Assembly: GCF_002019645.1 (NCBI RefSeq)
Contig: NZ_KV917374.1
Coordinates: forward strand, 2,926,696-2,990,695
DNA: 64,000 bases
Origin: Litchfieldia alkalitelluris
GTDB taxonomy: Bacteria > Bacillota > Bacilli > Bacillales > Bacillaceae_L
Reading direction: 5' to 3'
Positions 54,965-63,962 of this stretch are shown here, piece after piece (within the stretch, counting starts at the first letter, position 1; every line of letters begins with the position of its first letter). The notes beneath the pieces were generated by a model that ran no database searches, was not told the DNA's origin, and was given only the letters and a program-made list of their open reading frames with translations. Made by a program: the position numbers and the translations under genes.

Positions 54965-55435
54965 ATGAATAAAAATGTAGTTGTTTTGTTTTTCTTATTT
55001 TTTACTATATTCTTAAGTGCTTGCTCACTTGAACCAGATGTTGCTCAAAAATACAAACAAGAAAAACCGTTAGTCGCTGATATTGTAATACCAGAAACAT
55101 TTTCATTTACGGATTCATCAACTTTTAAGGTTGTTCTTCATCAAGATGGTGCAGTGGTTAATGGTGCTGATTTTGTTCATTTTGAGATGTGGAATCATGA
55201 TGGTTCGGTCAATTATGGTATGGAAGAAGTGGTTGAAGTGGGGGATGGAATCTATCAAATTAGTAAAGCAATTAAATCCGATGGCTTGTATTATATTATG
55301 GTACATGCTGGCAATAATGGTTCGATTATCATGCCTCGAAAACAATTTGTTGTAGGAGAACTTTCAGAAAGCGAGTTGGAGTTTTTGCAAAATGGTACAC
55401 AAATGAAAGAACAGAGTAATGGAGATCATCATTAA
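54965..55435 (+). CDS. FixH/YtkA-like lipoprotein
   Basis: The 156-residue protein has a lipobox FLSAC (Cys20) and an Ig-like domain with FVHFEMWNHDGSVNYGMEEV and a histidine-rich end (GDHH). YtkA/FixH-like proteins occur with oxidase or copper genes. Operon position after the PepSY protein suggests metal handling at the cell surface, which is inference. Confidence 0.8.
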   Translation: MNKNVVVLFFLFFTIFLSACSLEPDVAQKYKQEKPLVADIVIPETFSFTDSSTFKVVLHQDGAVVNGADFVHFEMWNHDGSVNYGMEEVVEVGDGIYQISKAIKSDGLYYIMVHAGNNGSIIMPRKQFVVGELSESELEFLQNGTQMKEQSNGDHH

Positions 55436-55634
55436 CTTAACACTAACTATAACAAAGTAATTATACAGGAATTTGTGCATCACTATTAAACTTATACTAT
55501 GTAGGTGGTGATACTTGTAGCAACAAAAAAAAATTTAGTAAACAAGACTGCCAATCTTATAGCTTGAAGGTGTTTTACCACAAAGTGTCGAATATACGTT
55601 TTATTAATACTCAACACATAAAGGAGATTTCGAC

Positions 55635-55813
55635 TTGGAATTATTAGGTACTGTTGCGCCTTTATTTGCCCCAATCTTGATTTTTGTCTTGCTATTTCTT
55701 TTTTTAAAACGAAGAGGTCATCGCTTGGCTACTTAATTTTATCGTGTATTGCAGCATACTTTATTCTTATGATACTTATCGGTGTCGCTAGTTTTTTTCA
55801 AGGTAATTCATAA
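55635..55813 (+). pseudogene. Frameshifted small two-helix membrane protein
   Basis: A TTG at 55635 with AAGGAG upstream encodes MELLGTVAPLFAPILIFVLL and stops at 55736. A second frame, one base off, continues from the T7/A4 tract near 55705 as KRSSLGYLILSCIAAYFILM and ends at 55813. Joined, they make a plausible 60-residue, two-helix protein. Either a recent frameshift or a sequencing error in the homopolymer explains it. Confidence 0.5.
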
Positions 55814-55986
55814 TGCAATAATTAGGGTGGGAGTGTAAAAGGAGCATTTTAGTTTCTTCTAAAAGAGTCTAAGCTTTAATAATTTGGTATTCCTACGATA
55901 GTCAGTCTGTTTAAGAGGTTATTTAGAACATAGAGAGAAGTATCTATACAGCCCAATCTTTTGGCACTTTAAAATACTATGAAAAA

Positions 55987-56017
55987 ATGGCACTCAGAAA
56001 TGGGTGCCATTTGTTTT
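55987..56017. repeat. Dispersed hairpin, copy 3, also a terminator
   Basis: ATGGCACTC...GGGTGCCAT followed by TTGTTTTT. Stem and loop match the copy at 39137 almost exactly. It lies between the small membrane gene and the convergent sugar-dehydrogenase gene. Confidence 0.72.
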
Positions 56018-56068
56018 TGTTAATAGTAAACTTAATAAAATATCTGTACCTAAACAACTTTACGTATA

Positions 56069-57475
56069 TCATTGGACAATTTCAAATACTGTTCCTTGGT
56101 GAAAATCTATCACTTTCATGGAATTATATACCCCTAAATAAAGACTAGTTTGGGGCAAATTTGTTCCTAAACTAACATAATAAGCTGATTGGGAGCCAAA
56201 ATCGTAATTCGGTTCAATTACTCCAAAATCATTAAGTTGACCATCCAATCTTACCCTAGTATAAGCTAAGGCACCTCTCGCAGGAGACCCAGATTCTTTC
56301 TTCTTGGACAAATCTGTAAAGACAATGCTTCCCGTTAAATGAGGGATTTTACTACCCATATATGGCTGTACTCCTGTAAGCGCAGTTCCTCCAAATTTAT
56401 CTGGACGTGGATCTTTATGGAAATAACTTGTTAAAGGAGGAAGACGATTGAATGAAGTGATTATTGCTTCTTCGTAAAAAGAAATCGACTTTTCATCTAA
56501 ATTAGAATTTGATGGGCATTCACTTATAGTTGAAGTAGGCAAAGCACCTTCCCAACCTCGCCATCCAAAGTTAATCAGTCCCTCAAGTTCTGATTTTATT
56601 GAAGAAGCTTGAGTAATCTTCTTGACAGGTATTGGCTTGTAGTGAACAAAAGTAAATATGGACTCTACCAAATCCTGTCCAACATTTCCCACATATTTAA
56701 TATACTGATTATAATACCTTTGAAAAGAGATACCTGGTATATTCCTAACACCTTTTGCCATTATCGTAAGCGTTTCTTGAATAGAAGATGGAAGTTCATT
56801 AAAACGAGAAACTGCAGGTGGATTATTAATAAATGTATTCATGGTCACGTCAATTTCTAGTATTTTCCCTGCTATTTCCATGATGTCCTGGCTTAAATTA
56901 AATGGATCATACCCAGACCCACCATCACCAGTTGTTAGGACATGTTTTCCCGTTTCGGGTGAAAAGTTCAAGCTATTGAAACCATTATGATTGAAAAATG
57001 GTCTTCTTAAATTAAGTAATGTTCGACGTTTTTGAGGTTGTCGATTGGATTGCAAAACCCATTCTTCAACCGTATCGATATGGTCATATTGAGTGTCTCT
57101 GTTTTCCCAATTTAGCCTTAAACTACTGATATCACAGGGATTTGGCTTAAACGAATCACTGGTAGCACCCGTACCTTGTGTCCCAGCTACGGAATAATGA
57201 AGATAAAATAGACCGTTATAAGAAAATTGAGGATGAAACGCTAGTCCTAGCAAACCGCGTTCATCGTATCCACCAGAAGAACCAAGTTTGATAATTCGAG
57301 GACGAATATCTAAAAATGTCCTTATCCCGTCGGTGCCGATATAAAAAATTTCACCTACCTGTGTTGCAATAAATAATCTCTCCACTGTATCCCCGGGGAG
57401 GACAGCTGTTTTCAATACAGTTGGCAAATTAATATTTCTAACAAGGGGCCTTAACCTCACCGTAACTTTTTTCAA
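56069..57475 (-). CDS. Glucose/sorbosone dehydrogenase-like beta-propeller
   Basis: The 468-residue protein has the GSDH/HHIP propeller features GYDERGLLGLAFHPQF, the H-N-G motif NHNGFNSLNFSP with TTGDGGSGYDP, and INFGWRGWEG. Family members are PQQ- and calcium-binding dehydrogenases of sugars, usually exported. Here I see no signal peptide or lipobox at the N terminus. Substrate unknown; the start follows a GAAGGAG-type site. Confidence 0.85.
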   Translation of the reverse strand: MKKVTVRLRPLVRNINLPTVLKTAVLPGDTVERLFIATQVGEIFYIGTDGIRTFLDIRPRIIKLGSSGGYDERGLLGLAFHPQFSYNGLFYLHYSVAGTQGTGATSDSFKPNPCDISSLRLNWENRDTQYDHIDTVEEWVLQSNRQPQKRRTLLNLRRPFFNHNGFNSLNFSPETGKHVLTTGDGGSGYDPFNLSQDIMEIAGKILEIDVTMNTFINNPPAVSRFNELPSSIQETLTIMAKGVRNIPGISFQRYYNQYIKYVGNVGQDLVESIFTFVHYKPIPVKKITQASSIKSELEGLINFGWRGWEGALPTSTISECPSNSNLDEKSISFYEEAIITSFNRLPPLTSYFHKDPRPDKFGGTALTGVQPYMGSKIPHLTGSIVFTDLSKKKESGSPARGALAYTRVRLDGQLNDFGVIEPNYDFGSQSAYYVSLGTNLPQTSLYLGVYNSMKVIDFHQGTVFEIVQ

Positions 57476-57796
57476 CTGTGTTCACTCCTTCAAGTATGCA
57501 ATTGTCTTTTATAAAAGTATGATGACAGCTAATCTTTTTAGTACAGTTAAAGCTTATTGTGGTTAATACAATATATAAATGTAATTTTGTCGATTAGAGT
57601 TTTGAAAATGGACTAGAATGAAAAGGCAATTTCAACTTTAAAGAGAAAAATCATTTATTTGCTTGCATAATCAAAGGGAGTTATAATAACTTGGGTTTGT
57701 ATTCTAGCTTTTTAACATATTCAAATAAGAATTGTATTATTTTCTTTGGGCTATATTACTAGTAAAATTTAAAGGTTTAATTGAGGTGAAAAAACA

Positions 57797-58270
57797 ATGG
57801 GAATAAATGTTGTGTTATACCAACCTGAAATACCCTTAAACACAGCAAATATAGCGTTAACCTGTATTGCAACAAATTCAGTGTTACATTTAATCCGTCC
57901 ACTGAGTTTTTCAACGGATGAAAAGATGTTGAAAGCGGCTGGTATTGATTTTTGGGATAAAGTAAATGTTCGCTATTATGATTCTATAGATGATTTTTAT
58001 GAGTTAAATCCAATCGGGGATTTCTTCTTTATTGAAAATTTCGGGGATGGAAGACATACAGATTTTGATTATAGCAAACATGATAAAGAATATTTTTTCA
58101 TTTTCGGACGTGAAACAGATGGTATTCCATTAGAGATCATTGAAAAGTACAAAGACAAATGCTTAAGAATCCCGATGACAGTGAATGTACGCTCACTTAA
58201 TTTATCAAATACTGCGGCCATTCTTGTATATGAAGCATTAAGACAGCAGGGGTACCCGAATTTAAACTAG
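57797..58270 (+). CDS. trmL: tRNA (cytidine/uridine-34 2'-O)-methyltransferase
   Basis: The 157-residue SPOUT-class protein has PEIPLNTANIA, the knot motifs FIFGRETDGIP and VRSLNLSNTAAILVYEALRQ. It methylates the wobble base of leucine tRNAs. Two usually fixed positions differ (PEIPLNTANIALTC instead of PEIPxNTGNIxRTC), but the SAM-binding knot is intact. GAGGTG precedes the ATG. Confidence 0.92.
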   Translation: MGINVVLYQPEIPLNTANIALTCIATNSVLHLIRPLSFSTDEKMLKAAGIDFWDKVNVRYYDSIDDFYELNPIGDFFFIENFGDGRHTDFDYSKHDKEYFFIFGRETDGIPLEIIEKYKDKCLRIPMTVNVRSLNLSNTAAILVYEALRQQGYPNLN

Positions 58271-58336
58271 TTGATAGGAAGAGATACTGTTTAATATAGG
58301 AAATTATATTTTTAATCATAGAAGCTATATAGAATT

Positions 58337-58361
58337 AGACCAAATCAAAGTGATTTGGTCT
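58337..58361. terminator. Terminator between trmL and the GNAT gene
   Basis: AGACCAAATCA pairs perfectly with TGATTTGGTCT around AAG (11 bp). T-rich sequence lies on both strands. Confidence 0.85.
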
Positions 58362-58369
58362 TGTTATTT

Positions 58370-58834
58370 TTAATAATATATCATCTTTTGAAACATAGCC
58401 ACTTCAAATACCGTCTTGAAGCCAGCACGTTCATACAGTTGATTAGCTCTTGTGAGGCTATTAGAATCTACTGAAATTAATACCGTTTTATTTCCACGTC
58501 GAAAAGATTCTCTGAATACAGTATTTAATAGAGCCAGCCCAATTCCATGTTTGCGCCACGGACGCTTAACACCTAGTAAATCCACATAAATATCTTTACC
58601 ATCAAATATTTTACAGATAATAAAACCAACTAATTCGTCTTCTGCGTATGCAACAAACCAGAAACTTTGATCATAGTTGGCAGTACTCTTTTGTTTCATC
58701 GATTCGTCATATGGTAGGGGAGAGAAATCGCGTGTATCTTTGAAAGATTCTTGATGTGCTTTATAAAGTTTAATAGAATCTATTTCCGCTTGATATGGAC
58801 GAACACTAATCTCACTATGAATTAAAATAGTCAC
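58370..58834 (-). CDS. GNAT family N-acetyltransferase
   Basis: The 154-residue protein has the acetyl-CoA motif RPWRKHGIGLALLNTVFRES and the C-terminal SNSLTRANQLYERAGFKTV. The acceptor is unknown. It converges with trmL and has no partner gene. Confidence 0.88.
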   Translation of the reverse strand: MTILIHSEISVRPYQAEIDSIKLYKAHQESFKDTRDFSPLPYDESMKQKSTANYDQSFWFVAYAEDELVGFIICKIFDGKDIYVDLLGVKRPWRKHGIGLALLNTVFRESFRRGNKTVLISVDSNSLTRANQLYERAGFKTVFEVAMFQKMIYY

Positions 58835-58946
58835 TTTCTCCTACACACCAGGTAAACCACTGTATTTTTCGTTCAGAAAATTACGTGAAAAAACAATCTC
58901 AAATCTTCCTTTAAAATTTTTATAATTTCGTTTCAGTTGTTTACAA

Positions 58947-58975
58947 TTGAGATTTTTCAAGTATTTATTTATACT
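58947..58975 (+). promoter_or_regulatory. Sigma-A promoter for the M42 aminopeptidase gene
   Basis: TTGAGA (58947-58952), a 17-base spacer and TATACT (58970-58975). The start point near 58982 gives a leader of about 68 bases. Confidence 0.7.
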
Positions 58976-59049
58976 AAATTAAAGTAACTTATTAACACGT
59001 TAAAGCAGGCGCTTAATACTGCAATTTTTGCACAAGGGGATGTAATTTT

Positions 59050-60111
59050 ATGTTTACTCTATTAAAATCATTAACAAATCTTCATGGTCCATGTGGCTAT
59101 GAACAACCAGTGTCACATTTTATAAAAGATTACATACAAGAGTTAGTCGATGAAGTATCAATAGATCCAATTGGAAATGTTATAGCTTCAAAAAAAGGGA
59201 ATAAGCCTGGACCAAAGATAATTGTAACTGCGCATATGGATGAAATCGGTTTTATTGTAAAAAAAATTGAGAATAATGGGCTGATTCGTTTTGAAAAATT
59301 AGGTGGTCATGATGACCGAATTCTTTTAGCACAGAAGGTAAAGTTACGCACTAGGAGTGGTGAATTATTGGGCGTTATCGGAACTATGTCTGCACATTTT
59401 GTCAAATTTGATGATGCTTCTAAGGTAAGGAAGCATCAACAGCTTTATATTGACATTGGTGCAAAGTCGAAGCAAAACGCACTAGATCTTGGAGTCCAAA
59501 TTGGTGACCCAATAACATGGGCAACTGAATTGGAGTTATTAGGTAACGAACAAACAGGAAGAGTAGTAGGTAAAGGACTAGATGATCGAGCTGGATGTGC
59601 AGTGGTTATTGAGCTCTTAAATAATTTTAAAAACAGTGATTTTGCTGGGGAAGTGGTTGCTTTATTTACTGTACAAGAAGAGGTTGGCTTAAGAGGTGCA
59701 CAGGTGGCAGCAAGAAATGTATTGGCCGATGTAGCGATTGCGATTGATACAACTGCTGTTAGTGATACTCCCGAAGAAACAATGGATCAATCACTACTTT
59801 TAGGTGAAGGAACAGGTATAAAAATTATTGACTTTAGTTTAATTGCACACCCAACTGTGAAAAATAATCTTGTAAGTTTAGCAGAGAAAAAAGAAATTCG
59901 ATATCAATACGAAGTGTTCCCAGGGATCGGGACAGACGGTGGTGCGGTATCGTTGAGCAATAAAGGAATTCCGACTGGAGTTTTGTCGATTCCTTCAAGA
60001 TATGCTCATTCACCAGTTGAAGTCATTGATTTAGAAGACTTAGCAGCAACTGTAGATTTACTGACTTCCTTTGTATTAGAACTAAATGAAGAAAGTGATT
60101 TTTCATTTTAA
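59050..60111 (+). CDS. M42 family aminopeptidase (glutamyl aminopeptidase/deblocking type)
   Basis: The 353-residue protein has the metal motifs TAHMDEIGF, GLDDRAGC, VQEEVGLRGA (catalytic Glu) and the late YAHSPVE histidine. M42 enzymes form dodecameric tetrahedral particles that trim peptides. AAGGGGATG lies upstream of the ATG. It is followed by yozE. Confidence 0.92.
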   Translation: MFTLLKSLTNLHGPCGYEQPVSHFIKDYIQELVDEVSIDPIGNVIASKKGNKPGPKIIVTAHMDEIGFIVKKIENNGLIRFEKLGGHDDRILLAQKVKLRTRSGELLGVIGTMSAHFVKFDDASKVRKHQQLYIDIGAKSKQNALDLGVQIGDPITWATELELLGNEQTGRVVGKGLDDRAGCAVVIELLNNFKNSDFAGEVVALFTVQEEVGLRGAQVAARNVLADVAIAIDTTAVSDTPEETMDQSLLLGEGTGIKIIDFSLIAHPTVKNNLVSLAEKKEIRYQYEVFPGIGTDGGAVSLSNKGIPTGVLSIPSRYAHSPVEVIDLEDLAATVDLLTSFVLELNEESDFSF

Positions 60112-60173
60112 TAATTGATTTATGAATGATAAAATGAAAAAAACGAATGAAAATTGAAAAGAGAGGTCGTTTG

Positions 60174-60395
60174 ATGCGAAAATCATTTTATCATTTTATG
60201 TTAAAATTTAGAAACGAAAAGGGTAAAGATGATCTAAGCCTATTTGCAAATAATATGTATTTAGATCATGGATTCCCTAAAAATATATCCGATTATCACG
60301 AGATAAGTACCTACCTTGAATTCAATGGACATTATATAAATAGTATGACCATATTTGATAAGGCGTGGGAAATATATGAGAATGAACAAGGGTGA
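60174..60395 (+). CDS. yozE: YozE-like (UPF0346) protein
   Basis: ATG 60174 follows GAGAGGTC; an in-frame ATG at 60147 has no site. The 73-residue protein has the YozE pattern SFYHFMLKFRN, ANNMYLDHGFPK and DYHEISTYLEFNGHYI. It folds as a small helical domain of unknown role. Confidence 0.9.
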   Translation: MRKSFYHFMLKFRNEKGKDDLSLFANNMYLDHGFPKNISDYHEISTYLEFNGHYINSMTIFDKAWEIYENEQG

Positions 60396-60422
60396 AAAAG
60401 GAAAGTTTTATTCTTTTCTAAG

Positions 60423-60449
60423 AGTTGGCATTTAAAGCCAACTTTTTTT
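60423..60449 (+). terminator. Terminator after yozE
   Basis: AGTTGGC pairs with GCCAACT, followed by T7. Confidence 0.87.
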
Positions 60450-60533
60450 ATTTTTTGATCCATTAATAAACATCTTTTGAAGGCTACATTGTAGGTAAAC
60501 AGAGATAAAATCTTTAAGGTTATGTAATATTTA

Positions 60534-60562
60534 TTGTCGTTTTTGGTTAGCTTGCATATAAT
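60534..60562 (+). promoter_or_regulatory. Promoter for yodN
   Basis: TTGTCG (60534-60539), 17 bases, TATAAT (60557-60562). The -35 is weak but the -10 is perfect. Confidence 0.55.
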
Positions 60563-60605
60563 ATCATACCACCTTTATTAATGAAGTAATATGAAGGAGG
60601 AACAT

Positions 60606-61316
60606 ATGATGGAGCAAAGTAACAGGAAGCCAAGGTTTAAAATAGGAGATATCGTTGTAATAACTAATTTTGATACAGTCGGAACGATTACCGAAATTGA
60701 GCAAATCAATGGCGACTATGTGTATCGGGTAAATCATGGCCATCAATTCTATTTAGAATCCTCTCTTGATTCTATTTCAACCTATCAGGGTGGTGCGATT
60801 GAACTTGAGCAGTTAGAAATAAAATACCATTTTTATTTTGGCGATTTAGTTTTTGTTGATGGATATGGTACAGATATTTTTAAAGTTGTTGGAATTCGAA
60901 CCGAGATATGGAGATATAAAGAAGGGTCTTTTGAAGAAGTCATATATGAGTTATCGAGAATTTCTGACGGTGAATGGCTTGAGGCTGCACAAGAAGAATT
61001 GATCTTAATAGCTGACTGCGAAAATGCGGAAGAATTTCTTCAAAGGTTAGCACTTTTTTATATGATTAGGAAGGAAAAAAAGACAATGGAGTTGCATGCC
61101 ATTATGGACATGTCGAAAAAAACTGAAAAAGAAATCAGCAAACTTAAAAAAGAAAAAGAAGAGATTATAGATGGTTTATTAGATGTATATAATGACTATC
61201 AAACATTATTTAAATTATTTGGCGATGACAAGTATAAAAAAGTAATGGAATTAGCATTGAAAAATTTAGATAAATATACTAAAAATCATTCTAATTCTGG
61301 TAAAGAACTAGATTAA
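60606..61316 (+). CDS. yodN: YodN-like protein
   Basis: ATG 60606 or 60609 follows AAGGAGG (60594-60600), which lies inside a longer frame starting at 60591. The 236-residue protein has two SH3-like or KOW-like beta segments at the N terminus (KPRFKIGDIVVITNF, YFGDLVFVDGYG) and a coiled coil at the C terminus (about 150-190). Function unknown; the neighbourhood yozE-yodN-yozD supports the name. Confidence 0.78.
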   Translation: MMEQSNRKPRFKIGDIVVITNFDTVGTITEIEQINGDYVYRVNHGHQFYLESSLDSISTYQGGAIELEQLEIKYHFYFGDLVFVDGYGTDIFKVVGIRTEIWRYKEGSFEEVIYELSRISDGEWLEAAQEELILIADCENAEEFLQRLALFYMIRKEKKTMELHAIMDMSKKTEKEISKLKKEKEEIIDGLLDVYNDYQTLFKLFGDDKYKKVMELALKNLDKYTKNHSNSGKELD

Positions 61317-61492
61317 AAACTAAGTGTAATAAAAAGGTAAAAAAATAATGGGATCCCAATTATTACGGAAGTCTTAAATAAACCGTTTGTTATTTTTTCT
61401 AACCAAATATCATATAAAGGCCCATCGATTACTTCTAAAAGTTTATTTTGCTTTTGCTGTAGTTCTGTCGTTTTAACAGTTATATCCTTCAT
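61313..61492 (-). CDS. Small membrane protein (59 aa), convergent with yodN
   Basis: On the minus strand an ATG at 61492 with GGGGGT 8 bases upstream encodes 59 residues, with an amphipathic start (TVKTTELQQKQNKLLEVIDG) and a C-terminal helix (SVIIGIPLFFYLFITLSF). Its stop codon overlaps the yodN stop. The tail-anchored design is plausible for a real protein; I do not recognise it. Confidence 0.5.
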   Translation of the reverse strand: MKDITVKTTELQQKQNKLLEVIDGPLYDIWLEKITNGLFKTSVIIGIPLFFYLFITLSF

Positions 61493-61645
61493 TTCTATTA
61501 CCCCCAGCTTGTCCTATTTCTAATATTCTATGATTATGTTTTTCGATTATGCCTATTTATACATAATTTAAATTTCGCTCTCTAAAATAAACGAGCATAA
61601 GTGTTCAAGTAAGAACATAAATCTAAATTAAAGGGGGACGATATT

Positions 61646-61822
61646 GTGAAAGAAATTGAAGTCGTTATTGACACGGAAGAAATAGCGGAGTTCTTTTACA
61701 ATGAACTCATTAAAAGAGGGTATGTTCCAGAAGAAGGGGAATTAGATGATTTAGCTGATATAACCTTCGATTACTTAATAGAAAAATGTATTATTGATGA
61801 AGAAGACTCAGAAAATGAATAG
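61646..61822 (+). CDS. yozD: YozD-like acidic protein (58 aa)
   Basis: GTG 61646 follows AAGGGGGACG. The 58-residue product (MKEIEVVIDTEEIAEFFYNE...) matches YozD in length and sequence as I remember it and lies beside yodN as in B. subtilis. It is very acidic. Function unknown. Confidence 0.83.
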   Translation: MKEIEVVIDTEEIAEFFYNELIKRGYVPEEGELDDLADITFDYLIEKCIIDEEDSENE

Positions 61823-61833
61823 TTTAAAAGGAT

Positions 61834-61865
61834 AGAAGACGACAGATATTTCTGTCGTCTTCTTC
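61834..61865. terminator. Terminator between yozD and yppC
   Basis: AGAAGACGACAGA pairs with TCTGTCGTCTTCT (13 bp) around a short loop, with T residues after. Confidence 0.87.
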
Positions 61866-61874
61866 CGTTTCCTG

Positions 61875-63017
61875 CTATATAATTAAATTTTTTATACTTT
61901 CAATAGAATAAATCTTCAACAAATTCTCTATATAGTCGTCAGTAATATCTGAATCCTTTATTACTGGAATGTTCTGTAATTGATTTAAATGTGCGAAAGA
62001 AGAAAACCAGTCTTTCTTATCAACAAATTGATGCTCTATATCTGGCCATACTTCCTCAAGAGTGGGGCTATAAATAATAGATTCTCCCTTTTGTAAATGG
62101 TTACTTGAAAAGATATGTGCCCAATAGTCTTCCCTTGAGCCGGTATGATACCTAGAAAAAGCAAAATCAGTTACTCCATTAAAAATTTTTTTGTCTTGAA
62201 AAAGTATACTGTATAATTTTTTACCGATAAGAATTCTTTCAGGTAAGGATTGAAAGTTCCTCACAGTGATTCCTGCAAGAAGACGCTGGGTTTTTCTATA
62301 AAACGTTTTTCGATTATAAGGAAACACTACAACACTAAAACCTAACAGATCTTGAAGCTTAAATTGAATTGAATCAAGGATTTCAATAAATGATGGATGA
62401 TTGATTACTCTCGCTTCAATATAATTCTGTTCATTGATAATCAGTGCTACTGTTAGTAATTTTGAATTCTTCATTTTTAAAAACATTTCCCATATCGGTT
62501 TCATAAATAGAGACACATTAAAGATTTTTAATAAATGAAAATATGACTTTCGATGTTTTTTACTATATTCATAAAGTAAAAGCTGAGGATAAACATCATG
62601 AAAAATTAACGCATTGGCTCTTTCTAGGAAATTAAAGAAATTCTTCTTGGTTGAATCAGGTATTAATTCACCAACCATATCTCCCTTTAAATCAGTCATA
62701 TTCCACCCAGCATTTCTTGATACCATATGAGCTAAAAACGTCCAATGCACCTCAGGGTGAGCTTTATAAAAGTTTAAATATGCATCTGTACGAGTAATAT
62801 TATTACGATTATGTTCAATCGTTTTCCTCCTTATTTTTTGAACAATTTCTCTCTCTGTTTCAATAAGAAGAATAGGATTGTTCTCTTTTTGTATCGAGAT
62901 ACTTAATTCTTTTTCGATTTGCTGTAATTCTTCGTTCGTTGCAACTCTTAACTCATTCCGTTCGTTTGAATGTAGTTGTCTTTTAAGCTTATTAAGACAT
63001 GACGAAACACATTTCAT
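61875..63017 (-). CDS. yppC: YppC-like protein (DUF2515)
   Basis: ATG 63017 follows AGGAGG by 7 bases; a TTG two codons earlier is too close. The 380-residue protein has the DUF2515 stretches NNITRTDAYLNFYKAHPEVH and HMVSRNAGWNMTDLKG and a late FSRYHTGSREDYWAHIF. Function unknown; predicted soluble. Confidence 0.85.
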   Translation of the reverse strand: MKCVSSCLNKLKRQLHSNERNELRVATNEELQQIEKELSISIQKENNPILLIETEREIVQKIRRKTIEHNRNNITRTDAYLNFYKAHPEVHWTFLAHMVSRNAGWNMTDLKGDMVGELIPDSTKKNFFNFLERANALIFHDVYPQLLLYEYSKKHRKSYFHLLKIFNVSLFMKPIWEMFLKMKNSKLLTVALIINEQNYIEARVINHPSFIEILDSIQFKLQDLLGFSVVVFPYNRKTFYRKTQRLLAGITVRNFQSLPERILIGKKLYSILFQDKKIFNGVTDFAFSRYHTGSREDYWAHIFSSNHLQKGESIIYSPTLEEVWPDIEHQFVDKKDWFSSFAHLNQLQNIPVIKDSDITDDYIENLLKIYSIESIKNLII

Positions 63018-63073
63018 AAACAAGCCTCCTATTTATCTTAAGGATGTTGATTGTAATACAGTCTTTGGTGGCT

Positions 63074-63895
63074 TTAGTAAATTTGTCTCGTCTGAAAGAT
63101 AAGCTCTGGATAATCAACAATGGCGCCATCAATTCCTAATAATAGTAAAAACTTTAAATCTTGTAGATCATTTATTGTCCAGGCATAAATCTTAAGACCA
63201 AGTTGATGTGCCTGTAGGACTAAATGTCTTGAGATGAACCGTTTTTGTACATTGATAAAATCTGTATTCTTTGAGAGGCTTAATAGATCTCTATAGCTTA
63301 TTAATCGTTTTACAATAAGTCCTGATTCAATGTTAGGAAGATATACTTTTAAAGCTTTCAGTGAGGTGAGGTCAAAAGATTGAATTTTTATATCAATGTT
63401 GCTGCTTGTGAGGGAAGTATATGACGATATTGCTTCTGCGACTTTTAGTTCTATTCCTGGATATAAGGAAGGGTTTTTTATTTCTATTAATAGGCCAACA
63501 TCTTCAGCATACCTTTCTAATATTTCTTTGAAAGTTGGTATTTTTTCACCTTTAAAATCATCACTGTACCAGCTGCCCGCATCCAGTCTTTTAATTTCAT
63601 TCAATGTCAAGTCCTTAATAAATCCTTTACCATTTGTTGTGCGATTGACCTGAGGATCATGGATTACAATAAGATAACCATCCTTTGTCATTTGAACATC
63701 GAGCTCAATATAGTCAACGTTCATTTCAATGGCTTTATCAAATGCTGAGATTGTATTTTCCGGGGCATAGCCAGATGCTCCTCTGTGCGCAATATTTAGA
63801 AGTTTTGTATTGATTTCGTTTACTTCGACATAAAAGGGGATCGTACTAAAAATAAAAAGCATTAACACGATAAAGTATAAAATGTTTTCTCTCAT
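63074..63895 (-). CDS. Glycerophosphodiester phosphodiesterase, second copy
   Basis: ATG 63895 follows AAGGAG by 11 bases; the GTG at 63907 overlaps the site. The roughly 273-residue protein has an N-terminal signal or anchor helix and the GDPD motifs IAHRGASGYAPENTISAF, ELDVQMTKDGYLIVIHDP and KIYAWTINDLQDL. It resembles the copy at 15681 in architecture. It follows yppC on the same strand with a 56-base gap, upstream of it. Confidence 0.92.
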   Translation of the reverse strand: MRENILYFIVLMLFIFSTIPFYVEVNEINTKLLNIAHRGASGYAPENTISAFDKAIEMNVDYIELDVQMTKDGYLIVIHDPQVNRTTNGKGFIKDLTLNEIKRLDAGSWYSDDFKGEKIPTFKEILERYAEDVGLLIEIKNPSLYPGIELKVAEAISSYTSLTSSNIDIKIQSFDLTSLKALKVYLPNIESGLIVKRLISYRDLLSLSKNTDFINVQKRFISRHLVLQAHQLGLKIYAWTINDLQDLKFLLLLGIDGAIVDYPELIFQTRQIY

Positions 63896-63962
63896 AGGTA
63901 AGATCACTCCTTTTCCTATGGGACCCTATACTTCATCATATGCAGGAAATTAGTTTAATTCA

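Noticed and set aside
57590-57600. TTTTGTCGATT, similar to a Spo0A box
   Set aside because: One mismatch to a short motif in AT-rich DNA, far from the trmL start and with no promoter context.
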